8,660 nucleotides of DNA. Origin: CAYTNY01 sp964439215 (GTDB lineage Bacteria > Oederibacteriota > PGYV01 > CAYTNY01). The notes beneath the pieces are model-generated. The model searched no databases and was not told the DNA's origin. It worked only from the letters and a program-made list of their open reading frames with translations. The position numbers were made by a program, and so were the translations under genes. Location: contig CAYTNY010000089.1 of NCBI GenBank assembly GCA_964439215.1, forward strand, positions 1 to 8,660, read 5' to 3'. Below, one piece after another: positions 1 through 5,596 of this stretch (positions are counted from its first letter, which is position 1; each line of letters starts with the position of its first letter).

Positions 1-51
1 CCCCCCCAGAATCCCCTTTACTTTTTCCTTCATTATATGCAAAATGTGTTT

Positions 52-1503
52 ATGAAAAATACTTATGACGTAATCATAATCGGTTCGGGAATTGTCGGTT
101 CTCTGGCTGCCAGATATCTTTCACGGTATGAGCTTTCCATACTTGTCATTGAAAAGGAAATAGACGTGGGTATGTGCCCTTCTTCCGCAAATTCCGCAAT
201 AATACACGCGGGATATGACCCAAAGCCCGGGACATTGAAAGCAGAAATGAATTCAAAAGGGAGCCGTTTATGGGGGCCGCTTGCGCAGGAACTCGGGATC
301 GTGTATAAAAAAACGGGCAGCCTTGTGGTTTCATTCGGGCCCGAAGACGACAAAAAACTGAAGGAGCTTTACGAACGCGGCATTGCCAATAATATACCCC
401 AAATGAGATTTCTTAACAAAGAAGAACTGCTGAAACAGGAGCCGTTAATAAATAACGAAGCCCGCGGAGCGCTCTTTGCGGGAAGCGCGGCTGTTCTTGA
501 CCCTTTTGGAGCGGTTCTGGCAGCCGCGGAAAACGCGGTCTCAAACGGGGTTGAGTATATGTTTGAAACCGCTTTTGAAGATTTTGTCATTGAAGGCGGC
601 AGAATAACGGGTATTAAAACAGATAAAGGCGTCTTCAGCTGCAGGTGGGCCGTAAACTGCGCCGGCCTTTTCTCTGACGAAGTGAGCCATAAAGCAGGGG
701 TAAGAACAGACTTTTCAATAATACCGCGCAAAGGCGGCTACATAGTTTTTGACCCTATGAAGATAAAAGTGAGCAATGTAATCTTTCCGCTCCCCACGGA
801 AAAAGGCAAAGGCACTCTTGTTTCCACAACCACGCACGGCAACACGCTCGCGGGGCCCGACAATGAACCTGCCTCTGACAAAGAAGACACCTCAATACAG
901 CCCCAAACAATACAGCACCTGCTGGAAAACGCGAAAAAGCTGGTGCCGTCCCTTGATTCAACGGGAATAATCGCTATGTATTCAGGCATACGTGCGTCTG
1001 GAAACGGCAGCAGGGATTTTATAATTGAAATTCCGGATTCAGTAAAAGGCTTTATAAATCTCTGCGGCATAGAGTCGCCGGGCTTCGCGTCCGCGCCCGC
1101 TATAGCGCTTAAGGTTGTTGAATTATTAAAATCATCAGGCGAAACCCTTCCGGAAAAGTCCGGATGGAACCCTGTCAGAAAACCCTTTCCACATTTCCAT
1201 ATGATGTCAAATTCCGAAAAAGCAGAACTTGTAAAAAAGAATCCCGCTTACGGCCGGATAGTATGCCGGTGCGAAGAGGTGACCGAAGGAGAAGTCCTGG
1301 ACGCAATCCACTCCCCTGTTCCCGCGCGCACATACGACGGTATAAAACGAAGGACCTGGCTGGGAACAGGACGCTGCCAGGGCGCTTTTGACTATCCGAG
1401 AGTAATTGAAATACTGGCCAAAGAACTTAGGATCCCTGTTGAAGAAGTCAGCAAAAAAGGAAAAGGCAGTGAATTTATATTCAGAAAAACCAAAGAGCTT
1501 TAA
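52..1503 (+). CDS. GlpA-like FAD-dependent glycerol-3-phosphate dehydrogenase with C-terminal BFD-type Fe-S domain
   Basis: Residue numbers count from the in-frame ATG at 37. Seen: an N-terminal FAD-binding Rossmann motif GSGIVG (16-21) after a DVIII strand, a DAO-type oxidoreductase body, and a C-terminal Fer2_BFD-like domain with CRC (C410, C412), a KRRT stretch and RCQG (C447). Known: this architecture is typical of anaerobic GlpA-type or GlpO-like dehydrogenases that convert glycerol 3-phosphate to dihydroxyacetone phosphate and pass electrons to partner subunits. The next two genes are the usual partners, which supports this role over a generic amino-acid oxidase. Odd: the fourth BFD cysteine (CQGxxC) is Asp452. 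The start at 52 is preferred because MKNTYDVIIIG is a typical family N-terminus; ATG 37 gives five more residues. Neither has a visible Shine-Dalgarno. A second frame, open from base 1, ends in TGA at 53-55 overlapping ATG 52, so coupling to a gene left of the window is possible. Family is secure; exact substrate is inferred. Confidence 0.85.
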   Translation: MKNTYDVIIIGSGIVGSLAARYLSRYELSILVIEKEIDVGMCPSSANSAIIHAGYDPKPGTLKAEMNSKGSRLWGPLAQELGIVYKKTGSLVVSFGPEDDKKLKELYERGIANNIPQMRFLNKEELLKQEPLINNEARGALFAGSAAVLDPFGAVLAAAENAVSNGVEYMFETAFEDFVIEGGRITGIKTDKGVFSCRWAVNCAGLFSDEVSHKAGVRTDFSIIPRKGGYIVFDPMKIKVSNVIFPLPTEKGKGTLVSTTTHGNTLAGPDNEPASDKEDTSIQPQTIQHLLENAKKLVPSLDSTGIIAMYSGIRASGNGSRDFIIEIPDSVKGFINLCGIESPGFASAPAIALKVVELLKSSGETLPEKSGWNPVRKPFPHFHMMSNSEKAELVKKNPAYGRIVCRCEEVTEGEVLDAIHSPVPARTYDGIKRRTWLGTGRCQGAFDYPRVIEILAKELRIPVEEVSKKGKGSEFIFRKTKEL

Positions 1504-1523
1504 ATACATTTTACGGAGAACCG

Positions 1524-2807
1524 ATGAAAAAAAACTATGATGTCGCAGTAATCGGCGCGGGCCCCGCAGGGCTTTCCGCCGCCATAGAAGCAAAAAAAGC
1601 AGGCGCAGAAACGCTTATTATAGAACGCGGCAATGAAGCAGGGGGCATTCTGCCTCAGTGCATACACAACGGATTCGGCTCGGTTATCTTTAAAAAAGAC
1701 CTCCCCGGCCCGGCATACGCCCGCGAATTCATCAACCGGTCCCGCGAAATGAACATTGACACGCTGTTTGACACAATGGCGCTTGACATCACTCCCGGCC
1801 GCAAAATCTACGCCGCTAACTCCAAAGAAGGGTTTATGGAAATAGATGCCCGCGCAATTGTTCTCGCGATGGGCTGCCGCGAAAGAACCCGGAGCCAGAT
1901 AAAACTTCCCGGCACAAGGCCCGCCGGCGTATATACCGCGGGAATGGTCCAAAGACTTGTTAATATAGAGGGCCTTATGCCGGGAAAAGAATTTGTGATT
2001 TTGGGATCAGGCGACATCGGAATGATAATGGCGCGCCGCCTCACGCTTGAAGGAGCCCGTGTAATAAAAGTAGTTGAACTGCTTCCCTATCTTACGGGGC
2101 TGCGCAGAAATTACGTCCAGTGCCTGCTTGACTTCAGCATACCTCTTGAACTTTCAACCACCATAAACTCCATAAACGGGAAAAAACGCGTTGAGTCGGT
2201 TGAAACAGTAAAAACAGGCCCGGATTTAAAACCCATCCCCGGAACCGAAGAAATAATCCCCTGCGATTCCCTTCTGCTGTCAGTGGGGCTCATACCCGAA
2301 AATGAGCTTTCAAAAAAAGCGGGAGTTAAAATCGACCCTCTTACAGGCGGACCATTTATAGATGATAATATGTCAACAAATATCCCGGGTATATTTGCGG
2401 CGGGAAATGTAGTGACAATTTACGACCTTGCTGACTATGTTTCAATGGCAGGCGCCAAAGCAGGCATAAGCGCCGCGGCTTTTGCCGCAAACAAAGCAGA
2501 AAATCCCGCAGGCTTCATAAAAATCATCCCCGGTGAAGGCGTGCGCAGCGCTGTTCCGCAGAAAATAAATATTCCCGTAAAAGACGCCGGCGGGCCGCGT
2601 ATTGAGATAAGGGCGCTGCGGGAGTTTTCTTCTCCGGCAGCGGTAGAAATAAAAGACGGGGATACCGTATTATTTTCAAAAAAAGAACCCTACATACGCC
2701 CTGCTGAAATGATAACATTAAATACCAAACCGGAATTATTTGCGGCCGGCATATGCGGCTCAAAAAAACTGAGTATTAATATAACGCCTCTTGCGGGCAA
2801 AGGATAA
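1524..2807 (+). CDS. FAD/NAD(P)-dependent pyridine nucleotide-disulfide-type oxidoreductase, partner of the GlpA-like subunit
   Basis: 427 residues. Seen: an N-terminal FAD dinucleotide fold GAGPAG (11-16) with ERG ending the second strand, a second Rossmann motif GSGDIG (161-166) in the middle for a nicotinamide nucleotide, an AMGCRERTR segment (115-123), and STNIPGIFAAGNV (284-296), the usual C-terminal FAD-contact motif. Known: proteins of this type sit between the GlpA-like dehydrogenase and a DUF1667 protein in many anaerobe glycerol operons and are thought to carry electrons from the dehydrogenase to another acceptor. I see no CxxxxC redox disulfide near the first FAD motif, so a thioredoxin-reductase or lipoamide-dehydrogenase reaction is unlikely. 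The start is supported by GGAG at 1515-1518, five bases before the ATG. It begins 20 bases after the upstream stop and ends 3 bases before the next ATG, so the three genes are surely one transcript. Its native acceptor is not evident. Confidence 0.85.
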   Translation: MKKNYDVAVIGAGPAGLSAAIEAKKAGAETLIIERGNEAGGILPQCIHNGFGSVIFKKDLPGPAYAREFINRSREMNIDTLFDTMALDITPGRKIYAANSKEGFMEIDARAIVLAMGCRERTRSQIKLPGTRPAGVYTAGMVQRLVNIEGLMPGKEFVILGSGDIGMIMARRLTLEGARVIKVVELLPYLTGLRRNYVQCLLDFSIPLELSTTINSINGKKRVESVETVKTGPDLKPIPGTEEIIPCDSLLLSVGLIPENELSKKAGVKIDPLTGGPFIDDNMSTNIPGIFAAGNVVTIYDLADYVSMAGAKAGISAAAFAANKAENPAGFIKIIPGEGVRSAVPQKINIPVKDAGGPRIEIRALREFSSPAAVEIKDGDTVLFSKKEPYIRPAEMITLNTKPELFAAGICGSKKLSINITPLAGKG

Positions 2808-2810
2808 AGA

Positions 2811-3179
2811 ATGGAAAAAAAACTTTTATGCATCCGCTGCCCCCGCGGCTGCGGATTAACGGCTGTTATTGACAAGGACCTGAATATAACAAAACTGTCG
2901 GGAAACAGCTGCAAGCTCGGCATTGAATACGCGGCAGCCGAAATAAAAGACCCGCGCAGGATTCTCACAACAACGGTAAAAGTGGAAGGCGGAAAACTTC
3001 CCCTATGCCCTGTTTGGACCGAAACCCCGATTCCCAAAGACAAAATAATGCAGGCAGCCGCCGCTCTCCGAAAAACAGTTCTGAAAGCCCCCGTGAAACA
3101 CGGAGATATCGCCGCCGAAAACCTCGCAGGCACCGGCATAAACGCAGTCGCAAGCCGGGATGTCGGGAAGAAAACATAA
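2811..3179 (+). CDS. DUF1667 family cysteine-rich protein (third component of the glycerol-3-phosphate oxidation module)
   Basis: 122 residues. Seen: four N-terminal cysteines spaced C7-x2-C10-x3-C14-x19-C34 in the context CIRCPRGCGL, and a fifth at C66 in LCPVWTETPIPKD. The pattern resembles the N-terminal [4Fe-4S] site of molybdopterin oxidoreductases, so a small iron-sulfur electron carrier is a reasonable inference; zinc binding is the alternative. Known: DUF1667 proteins recur directly after GlpA-like and FAD/NAD oxidoreductase genes in Thermotoga, clostridia and related anaerobes. The start follows AGGA at 2801-2804, which overlaps the end of the previous gene, so translation is probably coupled. 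The C-terminal 30 residues are Ala/Gly-rich and look poorly constrained. The stop TAA (3177-3179) is followed one base later by a heptamer repeat array. No intrinsic terminator is visible before the assembly gap. Confidence 0.8.
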   Translation: MEKKLLCIRCPRGCGLTAVIDKDLNITKLSGNSCKLGIEYAAAEIKDPRRILTTTVKVEGGKLPLCPVWTETPIPKDKIMQAAAALRKTVLKAPVKHGDIAAENLAGTGINAVASRDVGKKT

Positions 3180-3180
3180 G

Positions 3181-3258
3181 TTCAAAGTTCAAAGTTCAAA
3201 GAAAGATCAGTTCAAGGTTCAAAGTGCGGACAAAAAGACAATTCAAAGTTCAAATAAA
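3181..3258 (+). repeat. Left heptamer array, TTCAAAG units in + orientation
   Basis: Seven heptamers of the TTCAAAG type: three in tandem at 3181-3201, a 9-base spacer ending in CAG, then TTCAAGG and TTCAAAG at 3211-3224, a 17-base spacer, then TTCAAAG and TTCAAAT at 3242-3255. The array begins one base after the stop codon of the upstream gene and runs into the N gap, so its true length is unknown. Open frames across it (Phe-Lys-Val-Gln type repeats) are by-products of the repeat, not genes. Confidence 0.9.
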
Positions 3259-3358
3259 NNNNNNNNNNNNNNNNNNNNNNNNNNNNNNNNNNNNNNNNNN
3301 NNNNNNNNNNNNNNNNNNNNNNNNNNNNNNNNNNNNNNNNNNNNNNNNNNNNNNNNNN
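3259..3358. other. Assembly gap, 100 N
   Basis: Exactly 100 N, a size often used as a placeholder for a scaffold join of unknown length. It lies inside the heptamer repeat region, which readily explains why assembly stopped here. The 13 bases before it (3246-3258) and the 13 after it (3359-3371) are identical, so the flanking contigs may overlap and the real missing length could be near zero, or could be a longer array. Confidence 0.97.
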
Positions 3359-3421
3359 AAGTTCAAATAAAATATCAACCTATATTCTCACTTTAATATC
3401 TTTTTTAGTTCTTTGTTCTCG

Positions 3422-3458
3422 CTTTGAACTTTGAACTGCCTCATCTTTGAACTTTGAA
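3422..3458 (-). repeat. Right heptamer array, TTCAAAG units in - orientation
   Basis: Read on the minus strand: two TTCAAAG units (3445-3458), a 9-base spacer ending in CAG (3436-3444), and two more TTCAAAG units (3422-3435). The layout copies the left array at 3188-3224: the reverse complement matches it at 31 of 37 positions, with most differences in the spacer. The two arrays form a large inverted repeat around the gap. The outer part of this array is inside the coding end of the minus-strand hydrolase gene. Confidence 0.88.
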
Positions 3459-4265
3459 CTGTTTTATCCCTTCCATCCACTCATAAATATCCTTAAACAC
3501 TTCATTTCTGTTTTTTTCTATTGTCAGCGCGTGGTATGAATCGGGATACAGTTTTACGGTTTTTGGGGATTTTATTTTTTCAAAGACTTTTAGAGTATAA
3601 CCCGTATCGCCCAGCATATCCTTTCCCGCTGCCATCAGCAGAACAGGTGTTTTTATCCTGCTCATCCGCGATACGGCTCTTATCTGGCTGAAAAGCATAA
3701 GCAGAAGCAGTTTTGCGGAAGCGTATTTATGTTCCCGCGGATCAGAATCAAGTTTTTCCAGCACTTTCGGGTCTCTCGTAAGCTCTCTGCTCACAAACGG
3801 CATCAGAACCGGTTCAGAAGGCTTTATAATCGCTTTTAAGGCTATTGCGGCGCGTTTCAACAGGCTTATTTTCATAATGTCCCTGTACACAGGCGCGCTT
3901 TCCGCAAGCCCCGCGTAATCAGCGTCATAATCAAGAATGTTTATATGCGAGATAACCGCCCCCATACTCTCGCCCAGCAGAAAAACAGGCAGCCCTTTAT
4001 TCTCTTTTTTTATTATTTCCTTTAATCCCGCTATATCGCCGCAGTATGTTTTAAATGAGTCCACGTGCCCCGGCTTGTCTCCCGCAAGCTCTCCGTATCC
4101 CCTGAGTTCTATGGCATAAACAGAGATTCTTTTTTTGTTCAGAAACAGAGCCATATCCTTATATCTTTCCGAATGCGCCCCCATCCCGTGCACCGCAAGC
4201 ACAGCTGCTTTTGAATCCGGGGTTCCCCACTTTCTGTAAAAAACTCCATTTTTATTTTTGAGCAT
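3441..4265 (-). CDS. Alpha/beta hydrolase of the monoacylglycerol lipase / serine aminopeptidase S33 family
   Basis: 274 residues. Seen: oxyanion-hole strand AVHGMG (24-29), nucleophile elbow GESMG with Ser100, probable catalytic acid Asp216 in MAAGKD, and catalytic His245 in DSYHALTIE. Order and spacing fit monoacylglycerol lipase and lysophospholipase-like members, with a helical lid between about 125 and 195. Length is normal for the family. No signal peptide, so it is probably cytosolic and acts on a mono- or lysoacyl-lipid ester; true substrate unknown. The start is supported by a purine-rich AAAGGGG (minus strand, about 4270-4276) four to five bases before the ATG. Odd: the last six residues (QFKVQR) are encoded by the heptamer repeat and the TGA stop is in the repeat spacer, so the original C-terminus was probably replaced or extended. 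It is convergent with the DUF1667 gene and 93 bases downstream of the PilZ gene on the same strand, so cotranscription with PilZ is possible. Confidence 0.85.
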   Translation of the reverse strand: MLKNKNGVFYRKWGTPDSKAAVLAVHGMGAHSERYKDMALFLNKKRISVYAIELRGYGELAGDKPGHVDSFKTYCGDIAGLKEIIKKENKGLPVFLLGESMGAVISHINILDYDADYAGLAESAPVYRDIMKISLLKRAAIALKAIIKPSEPVLMPFVSRELTRDPKVLEKLDSDPREHKYASAKLLLLMLFSQIRAVSRMSRIKTPVLLMAAGKDMLGDTGYTLKVFEKIKSPKTVKLYPDSYHALTIEKNRNEVFKDIYEWMEGIKQFKVQR

Positions 4266-4358
4266 ATAACCCCTTTTTTAACCGGATATGATTGCCGTTC
4301 AGCAAAAACTTAAGCAAAGTTCATAATATTTAACGCTGACAGTCCCTTTTATAATATA
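4266..4358. other. Spacer between the PilZ gene and the hydrolase gene
   Basis: AT-rich 93 bases. It holds the hydrolase Shine-Dalgarno, a single partial heptamer word CAAAGTTCA (4315-4323) like the downstream arrays, a weak TTGC/GCAA inverted repeat near 4292-4304, and a GGGACTGTC word on the minus strand (4338-4346). I see no convincing terminator after the PilZ stop and no clear promoter of its own for the hydrolase. Confidence 0.4.
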
Positions 4359-4718
4359 TTAATCACCCTTGTTTATTTCTTTTATATAATCCTTATCTTC
4401 CGCTTTTATCGCCATAAATTCCAGCCCGGCTCTGTATTGACTTGTTGTTTTTTCAAAATAAACCCATTTCACTTCAGCATATGCTTTAATTTCTTCAAAT
4501 TCATCAATAATAATACTTATTGCGAGCATCTGATTCGGCTTTAGTTCTTCGTCGCCGAAAATACCTATTCCGCCTTCGCTTATATCCAGTGTTTTTACTG
4601 CCGCCTCATTTCCCAATGCTCCTGACATTTCCATCTGTACTTCCGGCGATATTATTCTGCAGTTTACACCAAAAGCTTTTGGAACTCTTTTATGTTTACG
4701 CCTTTCTAAAAACTCCAT
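4359..4718 (-). CDS. PilZ domain protein, putative c-di-GMP receptor
   Basis: 119 residues, a stand-alone domain. Seen: the two halves of the c-di-GMP-binding signature, an RxxxR near the N-terminus (R7-KHK-R11 within RRKHKR) and DxSxxG (D45, S47, G50 in LDISEGG), followed by beta-barrel strands such as MLAISIII, AYAEVKWVYF and YRAGLEFMAI. Known: PilZ proteins with both motifs bind c-di-GMP and change the activity of partners in motility, surface adhesion or polysaccharide export. Both motifs are intact here, so binding is likely; the partner cannot be read from the neighbours. No membrane segment is seen. The start is fixed by GGAGGT (minus strand, 4728-4733), nine bases upstream, and a strong promoter lies 76 bases upstream of the ATG. 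Confidence 0.88.
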   Translation of the reverse strand: MEFLERRKHKRVPKAFGVNCRIISPEVQMEMSGALGNEAAVKTLDISEGGIGIFGDEELKPNQMLAISIIIDEFEEIKAYAEVKWVYFEKTTSQYRAGLEFMAIKAEDKDYIKEINKGD

Positions 4719-4727
4719 AACGCCCGC

Positions 4728-4733
4728 ACCTCC
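4728..4733 (-). promoter_or_regulatory. Strong Shine-Dalgarno of the PilZ gene
   Basis: GGAGGT on the minus strand, nine bases before the ATG at 4716-4718. It is the best anti-16S match among the ribosome binding sites here, together with the one of the ThyX-like gene, and decides the PilZ start. Confidence 0.75.
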
Positions 4734-4793
4734 AAAGTTAGTCTAAAAGGCCTCTCCCGCCATTACATCTATATTTTACATCCTCTTGTAATT

Positions 4794-4822
4794 ATTTTAT
4801 TAATTTTTATATAATTTGTCAA
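4794..4822 (-). promoter_or_regulatory. Sigma70-type promoter for the PilZ gene
   Basis: Minus strand: a perfect -35 TTGACA (4817-4822), a 17-base AT-rich spacer (4800-4816) and -10 TAAAAT (4794-4799), one base from consensus. Expected transcription start is near 4787, giving a leader of about 69 bases before the PilZ ATG. This spacing and match make it the clearest promoter in the window and suggest constitutive housekeeping-sigma expression. Confidence 0.75.
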
Positions 4823-5305
4823 TGATCTTTTAATGTTTTTATGGTTTATCCGGATTGCAAGTTTTATTGCAACACTTAATAGAATCGAAGTCCTTTTTTT
4901 TCGCACATACCGGAGCACTTAATTCATACAGTTATTTATGTTTTCCTCAGGACACTTTCCTATCCCATAGTTCTGTCCCTTACCCACATTTCTTGTTTTA
5001 AGCGTTAACTTGTATTACAAAGTATCCTGCCGCTGCTTAACCCTCTCCCTATTCCTTTTTCGGTATTTTTCTGATTATATTTATAGTAAATACCGGCAAA
5101 GCATGAAAGCATTCATCCTTTGCTCATAGAGGGAGAGGAACATGGTTTATATTTCGATGTATTTTCGGATGCTTTAGGTGTTGCAATTCATTTTACAATT
5201 CAGCTGTTTTTATGGTTTAAAACTTATTATCAGCATAAAACTTCCTGCGCCGCACATAGGCATCTGCCGCCGCGGAATTACAAAGTACATCCCCGTCCCC
5301 CAATA
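4823..5305. other. Long intergenic region without a convincing gene; repeats and inverted repeats
   Basis: About 480 bases, AT-rich except for a GC-rich patch at 5242-5277. Seen: TTGCAA twice as a six-base stem (4855-4860/4867-4872), CACTTAAT twice (4873-4880, 4916-4923), a GGACA/TGTCC stem enclosing CTAT/ATAG (4950-4978), nested inverted repeats at 4998-5138 listed separately, a 15-base direct repeat TGTTTTTATGGTTTA (4834-4848 and 5205-5219), and ATTACAAAGTA twice (5014-5024, 5277-5287). A plus-strand open frame from 5120 overlaps the small minus-strand gene and shows no Shine-Dalgarno or recognisable domain, so I do not count it. The region could hold a non-coding RNA, decayed mobile DNA, or both. 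Confidence 0.5.
4998..5138. ncRNA. Candidate structured RNA (multi-helix inverted repeats), strand undetermined
   Basis: Seen: an outer stem CCTCTCCCT/AGGGAGAGG (5042-5050/5130-5138, 9 pairs) encloses two adjacent hairpins. The first is CGGTATTT/AAATACCG (5061-5068/5088-5095, 8 pairs). The second is GCAAAG/CTTTGC (5096-5101/5118-5123) continuing after one mismatch into ATGAA/TTCAT with a 4-base loop. This makes a three-way junction. A further stem TTAAGC/GCTTAA (4998-5003/5035-5040) stands next to it. It matches no riboswitch or housekeeping RNA consensus that I can recall; I compared mentally with GEMM c-di-GMP, RNase P, SRP and tmRNA. No promoter or terminator clearly frames it. It may instead be a palindromic mobile remnant. 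Confidence 0.3.
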
Positions 5306-5590
5306 TCATTTGCCCAGTTTTTCTTTCAGTTCAATAAAATCCTGCTCCTGATATTTTTTTATTTTAAAGGTCAGATTTACATTATTTTTAAGTTTAAAAA
5401 TAACTTCACCGTCATAAAGAGTACCCGCCGGTTTGATCATTACTGCTTTAATTTCACCGAAATACATCTGCCCTATTGCTTCATTATCCATATCCCTGTT
5501 TTCAATTATTATGCGGTCATTTTCAACCAGAAATTGATTTTCTATTGACCGCAGTCTGTTGCGTTTTTTTCCGTTTTCCTCAATATCCAT
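5306..5590 (-). CDS. Small hypothetical protein, possible bacterial PH-like (DUF4429-type) domain
   Basis: 94 residues, no membrane segment or signal peptide. Seen: a charged N-terminus, then alternating strands (ENQFLVENDRIIIEN, YFGEIKAVMIKPAG, GEVIFKLKNN, LTFKIKKY) and a final helix QDFIELKEKL. The order 'strand, I-x-V-x-x-KPAG, turn, strand, F-x-x-x-Q-x-x-x-F-x-x-L' resembles small bacterial PH-like domains such as DUF4429; this is a fold impression, not a firm family call. The start is supported by GAGG (minus strand, 5595-5598), which overlaps the TGA of the preceding ThyX-like gene only 6 bases upstream, so translation is probably coupled. It is the last gene of the apparent minus-strand operon. 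Function unknown. Confidence 0.7.
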   Translation of the reverse strand: MDIEENGKKRNRLRSIENQFLVENDRIIIENRDMDNEAIGQMYFGEIKAVMIKPAGTLYDGEVIFKLKNNVNLTFKIKKYQEQDFIELKEKLGK

Positions 5591-5596
5591 TTTACC

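Noticed and set aside
1500..1952. Minus-strand open frame of 150 codons opposite the FAD/NAD oxidoreductase
   Set aside because: Shadow of a well-supported gene; composition dominated by Ala, Gly, Cys and Phe without family resemblance.
3005..3396. Plus-strand open frames across the repeat array and N run
   Set aside because: They stay open because of the heptamer repeat and the undefined bases, and one overlaps the DUF1667 gene in another frame.
3181..3458. CRISPR array
   Set aside because: The units are 7 bases, in opposite orientations on the two sides, with no regular 30-40 base spacers and no cas genes.
4719..4790. c-di-GMP riboswitch in the PilZ leader
   Set aside because: The leader lacks the conserved GEMM core and is too short for the full aptamer; the GCAAAG at 5096 is part of a simple hairpin outside the predicted leader.
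4855..4901. Intrinsic terminator at the T-run 4894-4901
   Set aside because: No GC-rich hairpin directly precedes the eight T residues; the TTGCAA stem is weak and more than 20 bases away.
5120..5548. Plus-strand open frame of 142 codons
   Set aside because: It overlaps most of the better-supported minus-strand gene at 5306-5590, has no Shine-Dalgarno at its start, and is rich in Phe, Tyr and His as expected for an antisense AT-rich frame. No domain recognised.
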